A stretch of 11,868 bases of DNA, taken from contig PBGU01000048.1 in the NCBI GenBank assembly GCA_002719135.1, positions 10,586 through 22,453 on the forward strand, in the 5' to 3' direction. A program made the translations under genes and the position numbers. Under the pieces are notes generated by a model. It worked only from the letters and a program-made list of their open reading frames with translations, was not told where the DNA came from and did not search any database. Below, one piece after another: positions 1 to 6,873 of the stretch. The DNA is from Gammaproteobacteria bacterium (GTDB lineage: Bacteria > Pseudomonadota > Gammaproteobacteria > Pseudomonadales > Azotimanducaceae). Numbering within the stretch: the first letter of the stretch is position 1; each line of letters opens with the position of its first letter.

Positions 1-504
1 GTCACGATTGGCGGGATTGCGGCCGATTGGCTTAAGACCAAATTTCCAAGCGGACGACTCGTGCTCGGGTACGTGGCGATTGTAGGTACCGTGCCAGCGG
101 TCCTGGCACTCATCTACACGGAGAGCCTGTACTTTGCTTTTTGGATTAACTTTGTCGCCACGCTCGTGGGTGCATGTTGGCCAGGTGTTCCGCCAAGTAC
201 AGCCAATGACCTGGTGATGCCGCGAATGCGGGCCGTAGCGGGGGCCTATTACATCCTTGTGAATACGTTTATAGGGCTGGCACTGGGCCCCTACGTGATC
301 GGCCAAATTAGCGACGTCTTTGTGGCGAACGGGTCCGGATCCGCCGAGGCATTACGTAATGCCATGGCCTGTTCGATGTTGATTTTTGTGGTCAGTATTT
401 TCTGTCTGATCCAGGCCCAACGTCATCTGCCAAAGGACGAATCCAGTCGACTCGATCGTGCCCGAGCCATGGGCGAGTCCCTCGACGGATCGAGCTCGAC
501 GTAG
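1..504 (+). CDS. MFS transporter, C-terminal part (5' end outside window)
   Basis: The frame is open from the first base and ends at TAG 502-504, giving 167 visible residues and no start codon, so this is the tail of a longer gene. The start of the visible part, GGIAADWLKTKFPSGRL, is a typical cytoplasmic loop of a major facilitator superfamily protein. About four hydrophobic helices follow, with the stretch PRMRAVAGAYYILVN and the motif LGPYVIGQISD that are characteristic of the last helices of spinster-like or hexuronate-like MFS permeases. The last 30 residues are a polar cytoplasmic tail. It would be an inner-membrane secondary transporter; the substrate cannot be told. It is the only + strand gene and converges on the dioxygenase gene with 12 bases between the two stop codons, so it belongs to a different transcription unit from everything else here. 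Confidence 0.85.
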   Translation, partial: VTIGGIAADWLKTKFPSGRLVLGYVAIVGTVPAVLALIYTESLYFAFWINFVATLVGACWPGVPPSTANDLVMPRMRAVAGAYYILVNTFIGLALGPYVIGQISDVFVANGSGSAEALRNAMACSMLIFVVSIFCLIQAQRHLPKDESSRLDRARAMGESLDGSSST

Positions 505-516
505 CGGCGTTGCGCA

Positions 517-1467
517 TTAATCGAGATGTTGCGATTCGGCAAAAGCTTTCGAGTAAGTGTGGTTTACCTGCCGTAACCGTCCGGACCAGTCGTGCCACAT
601 ATCTTCGCGTGGAGCGTGCATTCTGGAGTGGTCAAGATCGTTGCGGGTAAAGTCGTAAAGAACGGCTTGTCGAATCTTGTCGGAGTAGTTGTGTCCTGCC
701 ATGTGGGCGGTTCGATGGTGCCACAGCACGACGTCGCCTTCGGCGCCCCAACAGTCAACGGCGGTTGTGTCGTCGTTAATCTTTTTGATTTCCGCTAAGT
801 ACTCTGGGGTATGCAGTATCCCCTTGTAGCTTGGTAAGTGAGGGTAGTAGGGGATTCGAGGTTGGTCGTAACTCATTTGGAAGGTCGAGTAGAGACGACG
901 ATGCGAACCGGGCCAAACTCTAAACCCGCCTCCGTCGCGGGGTACCGCGTCAATAAGACCCACCATACCAAGATTGAATGGATGTCCATCGGTATGGCAA
1001 CGGTCTGTTTCGCGCGGCCTGTCACCGTAGGGAAGCGTGGCGTAGATTCCGCGAGCGCCTTGGTTATCGGCCGGGTCAACGGGACCATCCGGCCATGCCG
1101 CACCGTGTGTACCCATTGGCCTCCCACCTACTTGAGGCGGGCGTAGCATGTTGTCGCCTAACAACTGGGTTGCGATGGCTTGGAGCTTAGGTGAAAACAC
1201 CAGATCGATCAGTAGCGGTTCCGTGCCCACCGAGCGTAATTGCCATCGGTACCCCTGGCGGAGGTCGCGATGATCCGTGGTGGCGTCGCGGGAATCAAAG
1301 GGGCCGATATGGGTGGTTGGATCGTTCCTTTGTATTTTGCTCGTGGCAGGCAACGAGTCCCATAGCCGATCCCGAGCCTTTGCGCACAATTGCCGGTCCA
1401 TGACGCCGGCCACAATGAGATAGCCGTTGTCCTTGAAGAATCCGAGTTGCTCGGTTGTTAGTTGCAT
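517..1467 (-). CDS. Phytanoyl-CoA dioxygenase (PhyH) family protein
   Basis: A 316-residue protein of usual PhyH length. The family consists of non-haem Fe(II)/2-oxoglutarate oxygenases, usually hydroxylases. The N-terminus (LTTEQLGFFKDNGYLIV) is the standard PhyH opening. The iron ligands appear to be His158 and Asp160 in CHTDGHPFNLGM, with distal His255 in the segment GDVVLWHHRTAHMAG, and Arg266 (IRQAVLYDF) as 2-oxoglutarate binder. GGGFRVWPGSHR near 179-190 is the typical strand after the HxD motif. The start ATG has no clear Shine-Dalgarno, but the N-terminus fits the family. It is the last gene of the - strand block, 66 bases after the SDR gene. Context suggests hydroxylation of a branched or cyclic lipid-like substrate or its CoA ester; members also act on halogenated, phosphonate or natural-product substrates, so the substrate is open. 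Confidence 0.88.
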   Translation of the reverse strand: MQLTTEQLGFFKDNGYLIVAGVMDRQLCAKARDRLWDSLPATSKIQRNDPTTHIGPFDSRDATTDHRDLRQGYRWQLRSVGTEPLLIDLVFSPKLQAIATQLLGDNMLRPPQVGGRPMGTHGAAWPDGPVDPADNQGARGIYATLPYGDRPRETDRCHTDGHPFNLGMVGLIDAVPRDGGGFRVWPGSHRRLYSTFQMSYDQPRIPYYPHLPSYKGILHTPEYLAEIKKINDDTTAVDCWGAEGDVVLWHHRTAHMAGHNYSDKIRQAVLYDFTRNDLDHSRMHAPREDMWHDWSGRLRQVNHTYSKAFAESQHLD

Positions 1468-1533
1468 GGTCTGGCGGTCGAGTTTATGCGCTGCTGAAGG
1501 TGGGGAATAGAAGGAGGCATTTTTTCGACATTG

Positions 1534-2379
1534 TTAGTCCTCGTCGACAATTGAGTTGATCGCGCGGCGCAATGGACTGTCGCTGGCGGGGGTGTCACGG
1601 CGTCTCCCGATTGTCAGGCCACCGTCCACGACCAACGCGTGTCCCGTAATAAAACTCGATTCGTCGCTCGCTAAAAACAACGCTGCGTTGGCAATGTCGT
1701 TCGGTTCTCCGGCACGTGGAATGGGTTGGATGCCGCTAAACACAGGGCGAAGAACCTCTTCTAGCGACTCGTTGGATCCGCTTTTAGGACTGCGGTCGCC
1801 AAGAAAAATAGGAGTCATGATTCCACCAGGACAAATGGCGTTGACGCGTACGGAGTCTTTTGCCAATTCCACGGCGACCGATCGAGTGAGCCCAATGACG
1901 GCCGCCTTTAGCGCACTGTAGACGTGCGGCCCCATGCTACCTCGCATACCCGCGACGCTGGCCGTTGAAATAATGCTGCCTTCTTGTTGCTCGCGCATGA
2001 TAGGAGCCGCGTGCTTCATTCCAAGAATGGGGCCTGTCAACAAACCCGCCACCGTTCGTTCGTATGCGGCGCCCATGTCGGTCTCGTGTATTTCGCCACC
2101 CACACCGCCGAAGCCGGCGTTGTTGAATAGACAATCGAGTCTGCCGTAGAGAGATGAAGCGACGTCAATCATGGCGATGACATCGGCTTCGCGACCGACG
2201 TCGGTGGCGATGAATGTAGCGTTGTTGCCGAGCGATGCGGCGAGCTCATTGCCCTTGTCGACCTGCAAGTCGGCGACGATCACATGCGCGCCTTCCTCGA
2301 CGAACCGTTTTGCTGTGGCTGCGCCCATCCCACTTGCGCCGCCGGTAATAATCGCGACCTTATTACTCAGTCTTCCCAC
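1534..2379 (-). CDS. SDR family NAD(P)-dependent oxidoreductase (start corrected to GTG)
   Basis: A classical short-chain dehydrogenase/reductase of 281 residues, catalysing alcohol/ketone interconversion. Counting from the GTG start: the cofactor glycine motif TGGASGMG is at 12-19, Asp37 ends the second strand (favouring NAD over NADP), NNAG is at 86-89, and the catalytic triad is Ser141, Tyr154 and Lys158 (YSALK). SFITGHALVVDGG is the usual C-terminal signature, followed by a polar tail of about 25 residues that is longer than in most members. The frame can be extended to a TTG at 2397, but that would place the Shine-Dalgarno inside the gene; AAGGAGA lies 6-12 bases upstream of GTG 2377-2379 and decides the start. 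It lies between the acyl-CoA synthetase/HAD remnant and the PhyH gene, in line with a role in oxidising a hydroxylated intermediate. Substrate not predictable. Confidence 0.9.
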   Translation of the reverse strand: MGRLSNKVAIITGGASGMGAATAKRFVEEGAHVIVADLQVDKGNELAASLGNNATFIATDVGREADVIAMIDVASSLYGRLDCLFNNAGFGGVGGEIHETDMGAAYERTVAGLLTGPILGMKHAAPIMREQQEGSIISTASVAGMRGSMGPHVYSALKAAVIGLTRSVAVELAKDSVRVNAICPGGIMTPIFLGDRSPKSGSNESLEEVLRPVFSGIQPIPRAGEPNDIANAALFLASDESSFITGHALVVDGGLTIGRRRDTPASDSPLRRAINSIVDED

Positions 2380-2385
2380 GGATGC

Positions 2386-2392
2386 TCTCCTT
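2386..2392 (-). promoter_or_regulatory. Ribosome binding site of the 1534-2379 SDR gene
   Basis: Reading the minus strand, AAGGAGA sits 6 bases before the GTG at 2377-2379. It overlaps the stop codon (2394-2396) region of the small upstream frame by only a couple of bases, so ribosomes leaving that frame could re-initiate here. It rules out the longer TTG start. Confidence 0.7.
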
Positions 2393-2393
2393 C

Positions 2394-2540
2394 TCAATTC
2401 AGCGCGGCGTTAGTCACAAAGCAGTTGCGCCAAGTGTCGGTAGTTTTCGGCACGGCCGTTCGCGTTGCCGTTTGCCAGTCGAAGATGCTTCCTCCGACAT
2501 CAAACTCAAACACCAGTGCTTTAACTCGCCCCTTTATCAT
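2394..2540 (-). pseudogene. Probable truncated haloacid dehalogenase (HAD) remnant, 48 codons
   Basis: A short open frame from ATG 2538-2540 to TGA 2394-2396 translates to 48 residues. Its first half, VKALVFEFDVGGSIFDW, closely resembles the N-terminal motif I of type II haloacid-dehalogenase-like hydrolases (usual form ALVFDVxGTxxDW, the first Asp being the nucleophile), but with two extra residues: the DNA reads TTTGAG TTTGAT, as if six bases had been duplicated. The rest (TDTWRNCFVTNAAL) resembles the segment a few dozen residues further on in such proteins (xxWRxxY), implying an internal deletion, and the protein then stops where a full HAD enzyme has about 200 residues. No good Shine-Dalgarno precedes it. 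I read it as a decayed gene left between the acyl-CoA synthetase and SDR genes. It could instead be a small expressed peptide; family assignment is from motif memory only. Confidence 0.5.
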
Positions 2541-2584
2541 TTAAACGATGCCTTGTTACGTTTTAACTTGGGCCAGTTATCGTA

Positions 2585-4213
2585 TCAGCGTTCGGCAATG
2601 TCTTTGGCCCATCGGTAGTCTGCTTTGCCGCTTGGACTGCGTACGATGGCATCTAAAAAGATGAATGCCTTAGGCAGTTTATATCGTGCGATGTGGCGCT
2701 CGCACTCTGCTAACAAACTTTCCTCAGTCGCCGCGACGCCGTTTTTTAGCTGCACAATTGCAACCACTTCGTTGCCCCAGCGTTCAGACCTTCTGCCGGT
2801 GACCACCGCGTCGAATACCGCCGAGTGGTGCTTGACGGCCTGTTCCACTTCTTCGGCAAATATTTTTTCGCCGCCCGAGTTGATAGTGACGGATTCTCTG
2901 CCGTGCAGCTCCAGCGTACCATCGGATAAGAGCCGGACTTTGTCGCCCGGAACGGAGTACTTAATACCGTTGATCGTTGGAAATGTTTCTCGCGTTTTTG
3001 CTTCATCATCCAAGTAGCCCAAGGGGATGTTGCCGCTGCGGGCCCACCAACCCAGTTCTTTGTGACCCGGGGTCAATACTTGTGACAAATCTTCGGCTAA
3101 TACCGCATTGTTCGGCGTGAGGGTGAAACGACCAGTTTCTGCACCTGCTTTGGCGTTACTCACATGCGACGCCTGGCCACCAGTTTCTGATGAGCCTGCC
3201 GAATCGATAATGTTCACTTGCGGGATGAGTTCGATCAGTTCTCTTTTGACGTTAGCGGTCATAATGGCGCCGCCCGTAATGATGTTTCGAAGTGACGAGA
3301 CGTTGTGCGAGTTGTTGGCGAGTTCGTCTGCTAAGGGGCGGCCGAAGGCATCACCAACGATCAACAAGGTAGTGACCTCTTCCCGGGCGATAATTTCGAG
3401 AACGTTTTTCGGATCGAATCGGAACACATTGCTTTGAATGACCACGGTTCCACCTGCGTTAAGCATTTGTAGTGCATTCCAATGTCCGGCGCCGTGCATG
3501 AAGGGCGGTGCCGGGAGAGACTTCCTACCCATGCCTCGTGCGCGGTTAACGTACTCGTCAAGACTTTCAAGAACATGTCCGTTGGCTCGACGACCGCCCA
3601 AGGTCGCAATAAGGACGTCACTATGCCGCCACAACACACCTTTCGGCATGCCCGTAGTCCCGCCTGTATAGAGGATGTATAGGTCGTCGGGGTCCCATTC
3701 CACCTCGGGTCGTCGTTGGTCCGATTCGGACAGAGCCGTTTCATAGTCCAACGCGTCCGGTAGTAGATCGCTCTCGTCGTCGGCGACTTGCACAAGTAGT
3801 TCCAAGGATGGAATGCGATCGCGAATTGCCGCTACACGATCCGCGAGAGAGCTGTGATACAGAAGGACTCGAGTCTTAGCGTTATTAAGTAGGTAAACCA
3901 ATTCTTCATCGACGTATCGGTAGTTAATGTTGAATGGAGCGAGGCGGGCTTTGAACGCTCCCAACATGCCTTCAAGGTATTCGTTACCGTTGTACAGATA
4001 GATGCCGAGGTGATCCTGGCCCGATTCCCAATCTGGAAGTTGTTTGCGGGGCGTTCGCATGCCGAGTCCACGGTCGAGAAGCAGGTTTGCGAGTCGTCGC
4101 GATCGGTCCCGCAAGGTTCCGTACGTGATGCGACGGTCTCTGAAAATGATGGCCTCACGATCTGGAACGACGTCCGCAACGGCTTCGCTAATGGTTGCCA
4201 AGTTGAAATACAC
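2585..4213 (-). CDS. FadD-type acyl-CoA synthetase (AMP-binding)
   Basis: A 542-residue ATP-dependent carboxylate-CoA ligase of normal length. It adenylates a carboxylic acid and transfers it to CoA in the cytoplasm. Visible motifs: P-loop YTGGTTGMPKG at 182-192, the A5-type motif SAGSSETGG at about 338-346, the hinge and lid domain from GRES at 438 with SGGEKIFAEEVE, and the catalytic lysine in SPSGKADYRW (Lys530). The segment SGQDHLGIYLYNGNEYLEGM with APFNINYRYVDEE resembles the FadD17/FadD19-like subgroup linked to sterol side chains in actinobacteria, as I recall it, so a bulky or branched acid is plausible. The start is taken as GTG 4211-4213, not the TTG just before it, because AGGAGG lies 5 bases upstream of GTG and only 2 from TTG. 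It directly follows the DUF35 gene, whose stop codon lies in this ribosome binding site. Confidence 0.92.
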   Translation of the reverse strand: MYFNLATISEAVADVVPDREAIIFRDRRITYGTLRDRSRRLANLLLDRGLGMRTPRKQLPDWESGQDHLGIYLYNGNEYLEGMLGAFKARLAPFNINYRYVDEELVYLLNNAKTRVLLYHSSLADRVAAIRDRIPSLELLVQVADDESDLLPDALDYETALSESDQRRPEVEWDPDDLYILYTGGTTGMPKGVLWRHSDVLIATLGGRRANGHVLESLDEYVNRARGMGRKSLPAPPFMHGAGHWNALQMLNAGGTVVIQSNVFRFDPKNVLEIIAREEVTTLLIVGDAFGRPLADELANNSHNVSSLRNIITGGAIMTANVKRELIELIPQVNIIDSAGSSETGGQASHVSNAKAGAETGRFTLTPNNAVLAEDLSQVLTPGHKELGWWARSGNIPLGYLDDEAKTRETFPTINGIKYSVPGDKVRLLSDGTLELHGRESVTINSGGEKIFAEEVEQAVKHHSAVFDAVVTGRRSERWGNEVVAIVQLKNGVAATEESLLAECERHIARYKLPKAFIFLDAIVRSPSGKADYRWAKDIAER

Positions 4214-4218
4214 CAATG

Positions 4219-4224
4219 CCTCCT
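4219..4224 (-). promoter_or_regulatory. Ribosome binding site of the acyl-CoA synthetase, overlapping the DUF35 stop codon
   Basis: On the minus strand a perfect AGGAGG occupies 4224 to 4219, and the TAG stop of the DUF35 gene (4225-4223) shares its first two bases. The 5-base distance to GTG 4211-4213 supports that start. The arrangement implies translational coupling of the two genes. Confidence 0.75.
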
Positions 4225-4744
4225 AGTTGTCGGGATATCGCCAGGGAGCTTCTTGTTTAATCTCGGTGTCGAGCGTCCATAGCGGAATTGCCATGCCATC
4301 GCCGATCGATTTAAAGACCACGCGCAGACGACTGCCAATCCCAACGGTCGCGACTAGTTCAGGCTTGGCCATTTCCCCGGATGCGTCAGCTAGGTTGCCG
4401 TTTATACGTAACCCGTCGAAACGGTTCGGGCGGTCGCGTTGCTCATCCAGTTCAACGAGTAGGATGAGGTACGGGGTGAATTGTTGAAAGGTTGGTTGGA
4501 TCGCATGGTGCACTTCGCCATAGGAGTACAGCGTTCCCTTCCCCGATACCGGCGTCCATACGTACTCAGACTCTGCACACCAGGGACAAGCAGTCGTTGT
4601 TGGGTAACGAAGTAGCGTGCATTTTACGCATGACTGCAGATGCAGCACCCCCTGTCCACAGTGGGTATAAAACTCCTGATTCGGTCGATCGACGTCCGGT
4701 ATGGCAACCGACATGCCCAAGTATTCGCCTTGAAGCGGCATCAT
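4223..4744 (-). CDS. Zn-ribbon / OB-fold protein (DUF35), thiolase partner
   Basis: A 173-residue protein with an N-terminal rubredoxin-like zinc ribbon, Cys39-x2-Cys42 (CVKC) and Cys53-x2-Cys56 (CPWC), followed by an OB-fold half containing GKGTLYSYGEVHH and PYLILLVELDE. This is the DUF35 / OB_aCoA_assoc architecture. Such proteins are not enzymes by themselves; they form complexes with SCP-x/Ltp2-like thiolase-fold proteins and help bind the acyl-CoA (as shown for the ChsH2 DUF35 domain with Ltp2). The frame extends to 4795, but AGGAG upstream of ATG 4742-4744 sets the start, and this ATG overlaps the TGA of the thiolase-like gene (ATGA, 4741-4744). That coupling supports 1:1 production with its neighbour. 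A second in-frame ATG follows immediately. Confidence 0.92.
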   Translation of the reverse strand: MMPLQGEYLGMSVAIPDVDRPNQEFYTHCGQGVLHLQSCVKCTLLRYPTTTACPWCAESEYVWTPVSGKGTLYSYGEVHHAIQPTFQQFTPYLILLVELDEQRDRPNRFDGLRINGNLADASGEMAKPELVATVGIGSRLRVVFKSIGDGMAIPLWTLDTEIKQEAPWRYPDN

Positions 4745-6000
4745 CGTTCTCCTTTTGCCATGACGAGCGCCGACCCTGTACCAGGCATCGCCCAACCGAG
4801 ATTGGCAGTAATTTCCGGATCACGAACTTGGCGGCAACCCCCGCTGGAGTAATCGTATGTGTGTTGACGCTTGCCATTCGCATCGGTGGGACAACTATCG
4901 TCAATCTCCCCTCGGAGCTGACGAACGTTCTCGATCACCATGTTCATGCCGTGCGTATATCCTTCGCAGAGATGTCCGCCGCTGGTGTTGTTGGGTCGTG
5001 CACCGCCAAGGCGCATGATTCCGGAGCTCACGTACTCGCCGCCATCGCCTTTTTCGCAGAAACCATAGTCCTCAAGCTGCAACATGGTGGTGAACGTAAA
5101 GGCGTCGTACGAACCGGTTAGGTCGATGTCGTCGGGACCGACACCCGCATTCGGCCATAGAATTTCTTTGGCGTAATGACCGGCCACGGTCGATATCGGG
5201 CCGGCTTGATAATGGTTGTCAATTCGGGGTTTGCAGCATCGTCCAACGACCGACAGGATGGTTGCCGGCATATGTTTGCAATCGCGGGCGCGATCCATCC
5301 GCGTCACCACGATTGCCGTCGCATTGTCGGTTTCAACGCAGCAATCCAGCAGGTGGAGAGGCTTTACGATCATTCGACTCGAAAGCACGTCGTCAACGGT
5401 GACCCGGTGCTTGTAGTACGCTTTCGGATTGTTTGACGCGTGTTCCGAGTGAATCGCTTTCACGTGCGCTATTTGTTCGGGCGTGGTCCCGTAGTCGTAC
5501 ATATGTCGCATAAAGGTTTGTGCGAATGCTTGCGCGGCGCTTGATTGACCATAGGCGCGGCCAAATAGACCGTCACCGCTTAGGTTGGAGGCTCCAGATC
5601 CTCGTCCGGTTCCCCCGATTCGTATTTGTGAGTACCCGTTCATTGAACGGAAAATGACAACGGTCTTACACATCCCCGCCTCGATCACGCCCATCGCGAT
5701 ACCGATAAGAGCCTCGGTGCTTGATCCGCCGCCCATGACGTCCATGTAGAAATTGAGTCGAATACCAAGATCGCCAGCGACTGCGGTTGACGGTATCGAA
5801 TCGTTGCCGCTGTAGGAGAGCATGCCGTCGATATCGTCCATCCCAAGCCCGGCGTCTTCAACGGCACGTCTCACCGCGTAGGTACCTAGGGCCCGCGTTG
5901 TCGTCCCAGATCCCCGGGTGTATGCCGTCTCGCCGACACCCACGATGGCATACTTGCCGCGCAGAAATTTCTCCGATGTGGCGTCGATCTCGGCGTTCAT
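4741..6000 (-). CDS. Thiolase-fold protein of the SCP-x/Ltp2 type, probable retro-aldolase
   Basis: A 419-residue member of the lipid-transfer-protein thiolase family. The N-terminus reads YAIVGVGETAYTRGSG, as usual for these proteins. Where degradative thiolases carry the nucleophilic cysteine, this one has GGGSSTEAL (around 90-98), and the usual His of the GHP motif is Tyr348 (NTSGGHLCEGY). Tyr298 (GSYDAFTFT) lies exactly 50 residues earlier. From memory, Ltp2 steroid aldolases depend on tyrosines near 294 and 344, so retro-aldol cleavage of a beta-hydroxyacyl-CoA is more likely than thiolysis. LDCCVETDNATAIVV (219-233) is the ordinary core motif of the family. ATG at 5998-6000 is chosen over the TTG 18 bases upstream because GAAGAGGGG lies between the two. 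The gene overlaps the DUF35 gene by four bases. Whether it cleaves by aldol or Claisen chemistry needs assay. Confidence 0.88.
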   Translation of the reverse strand: MNAEIDATSEKFLRGKYAIVGVGETAYTRGSGTTTRALGTYAVRRAVEDAGLGMDDIDGMLSYSGNDSIPSTAVAGDLGIRLNFYMDVMGGGSSTEALIGIAMGVIEAGMCKTVVIFRSMNGYSQIRIGGTGRGSGASNLSGDGLFGRAYGQSSAAQAFAQTFMRHMYDYGTTPEQIAHVKAIHSEHASNNPKAYYKHRVTVDDVLSSRMIVKPLHLLDCCVETDNATAIVVTRMDRARDCKHMPATILSVVGRCCKPRIDNHYQAGPISTVAGHYAKEILWPNAGVGPDDIDLTGSYDAFTFTTMLQLEDYGFCEKGDGGEYVSSGIMRLGGARPNNTSGGHLCEGYTHGMNMVIENVRQLRGEIDDSCPTDANGKRQHTYDYSSGGCRQVRDPEITANLGWAMPGTGSALVMAKGER

Positions 6001-6025
6001 CGGGTACCCCTCTTCCAAACAAATC

Positions 6026-6053
6026 AGAATACCAGAGGCGTGTCGTGTTGGAA
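6026..6053 (-). promoter_or_regulatory. Possible sigma70-like promoter of the thiolase/DUF35/ligase genes
   Basis: On the minus strand TTCCAA (6048-6053) and TATTCT (6026-6031) are separated by 16 bases, and TG one base before the -10 would be an extended -10 element. Transcription would begin about 20 bases before the ATG at 6000. Matches are only moderate and this is a reading by eye; the genes could also be transcribed from further upstream. Confidence 0.3.
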
Positions 6054-6100
6054 GGGATTCGGCTGACGCACCGCAGTAATTGATCGGAAACAGTAAGCTT

Positions 6101-6115
6101 CGCCGAAAACCGGCG
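6101..6115. other. Small hairpin in the 6001-6129 intergenic gap
   Basis: CGCCG at 6101-6105 and CGGCG at 6111-6115 can pair around a five-base loop, downstream of the lipoprotein stop codon on the minus strand. There is no T tract after it on either strand, so it is not a convincing intrinsic terminator. It could mark the end of the lipoprotein unit, which would fit the possible promoter just after it. Confidence 0.25.
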
Positions 6116-6129
6116 CTCAGATTTCTGGG

Positions 6130-6504
6130 TTAATTAAGCACCACATAACCGCGGTTGCGGAGACAATTCCTTACCACCTTGTTGCTTTCGTTCAACGCAC
6201 GCATGCCACCGCGGGCGCCTCCGTACGTAGCGCCTGCACCCGCAGATCGTTTGGCCCGATCACTGTTACCAATGGAGGCCCCCATCAGTCCGCCCACGGC
6301 TGCACCCGCCGCGGCGCCGATCGCCACTTGTTTGCCTGCTTCGACCTCTTTCGCGTATTCATCGCATTCGGCGAGGTCTGTCTCGTAGTCCGCCAGAGTG
6401 ACTCCTTTCATGTCTACGATCGGACGGCCTGGCAAGCTAGATGACGTGCACCCGCCGAAGGCCGTCAAGAAACCTAAACAAAGGATCAATCGACATCGGC
6501 CCAT
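6130..6504 (-). CDS. Glycine-zipper outer-membrane lipoprotein
   Basis: A 124-residue small lipoprotein. Residues 1-18 are a short signal peptide ending in a lipobox-like FGGC, with Cys19 as the lipidated residue and Thr at +2, so outer-membrane sorting is expected. A glycine zipper (GAAAGAAVGGLMGASIG, about 63-79) continues as Gly/Ala-rich sequence to about 100 and is predicted to form packed membrane helices. Cys47 and Cys114 (RNCLRNRGYVVLN) may form a disulfide, an arrangement recurrent in this group. The frame stays open to 6606, but ATG 6502-6504 directly begins the signal peptide and avoids overlap with the YkgJ gene. Its Shine-Dalgarno is weak (GGAAAA). Proteins of this kind are linked to envelope integrity or remain of unknown function. 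It has no visible link to the catabolic genes around it. Confidence 0.82.
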   Translation of the reverse strand: MGRCRLILCLGFLTAFGGCTSSSLPGRPIVDMKGVTLADYETDLAECDEYAKEVEAGKQVAIGAAAGAAVGGLMGASIGNSDRAKRSAGAGATYGGARGGMRALNESNKVVRNCLRNRGYVVLN

Positions 6505-6535
6505 CGTGTTTTCCAGCAAATGAATGTTGTTTCTC

Positions 6536-6541
6536 GTTATA
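6536..6541 (-). promoter_or_regulatory. Possible -10 element before the lipoprotein gene
   Basis: TATAAC on the minus strand lies about 32 bases before the ATG at 6504, but no good -35 hexamer is seen at the proper distance. If real, it would give the lipoprotein its own promoter inside the block. Confidence 0.25.
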
Positions 6542-6577
6542 CGTTTGTGAGGTTGAGAACCGTCGTTGGTAATTCGC

Positions 6578-6838
6578 CTAATCAATTGGTCGGGTCGCCA
6601 ATTCAAGCACGCTAAATTTCTCTATTGCGTCGTTAAAGTTTGTGCCGCAGAAAGCCAATTCCGGTGTGAACCGTCGACAAATATCGGGACGCTCGGGACT
6701 TTCGTATAGCGTGCATAGACGATCTTCGTTCAAATGAAGGCAGCGGACGCCGGCAGGTTTTCCGTACGGCATGCCCGGCATGGGTACGTTTATTGACGGT
6801 GCAATACAGCAGGCACCGCATCCAACACGGCAGTCCAT
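6578..6838 (-). CDS. YkgJ-family cysteine-cluster protein
   Basis: An 86-residue protein with eight cysteines: Cys3, Cys7, Cys10, Cys11 (MDCRVGCGACC), Cys33, Cys42 (CTLY), Cys54 and Cys64. The spacing CxxCC, Cx(8)CxLY and RPDICRRF is the signature of the YkgJ/UPF0153 family, thought to bind zinc or an Fe-S cluster. IAPSINVPMPGMPYGKPAG is typical of the short gammaproteobacterial-type members. Cellular role unknown. ATG 6836-6838 matches the family N-terminus, although the nearest AAGGAG is about 15 bases upstream, rather far. It sits 35 bases after the MaoC gene and 73 bases before the lipoprotein gene, on the same strand, and is probably a passenger, not a pathway enzyme. Confidence 0.88.
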   Translation of the reverse strand: MDCRVGCGACCIAPSINVPMPGMPYGKPAGVRCLHLNEDRLCTLYESPERPDICRRFTPELAFCGTNFNDAIEKFSVLELATRPID

Positions 6839-6873
6839 CGGCGGTTCGATTGCTCCTTCGCAAATGCCATTTT

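Noticed and set aside
481..494. CTCGA/TCGAG hairpin near the end of the left MFS gene, as a terminator for the convergent genes
   Set aside because: Only a five-base stem, located within coding sequence and not followed by a T tract.
592..1190. Several open frames on the + strand opposite the PhyH gene
   Set aside because: They are antisense to a gene with full family motifs, lack ribosome binding sites and resemble no protein I recognise.
4492..5121. Long + strand open frame (209 codons) across the DUF35/thiolase junction
   Set aside because: It is antisense to two clearly recognisable genes; composition is low-complexity shadow sequence without domain motifs.
6505..6606. N-terminal extension of the lipoprotein frame, overlapping the YkgJ gene
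   Set aside because: It would bury the signal peptide and lipobox 34 residues inside the protein.
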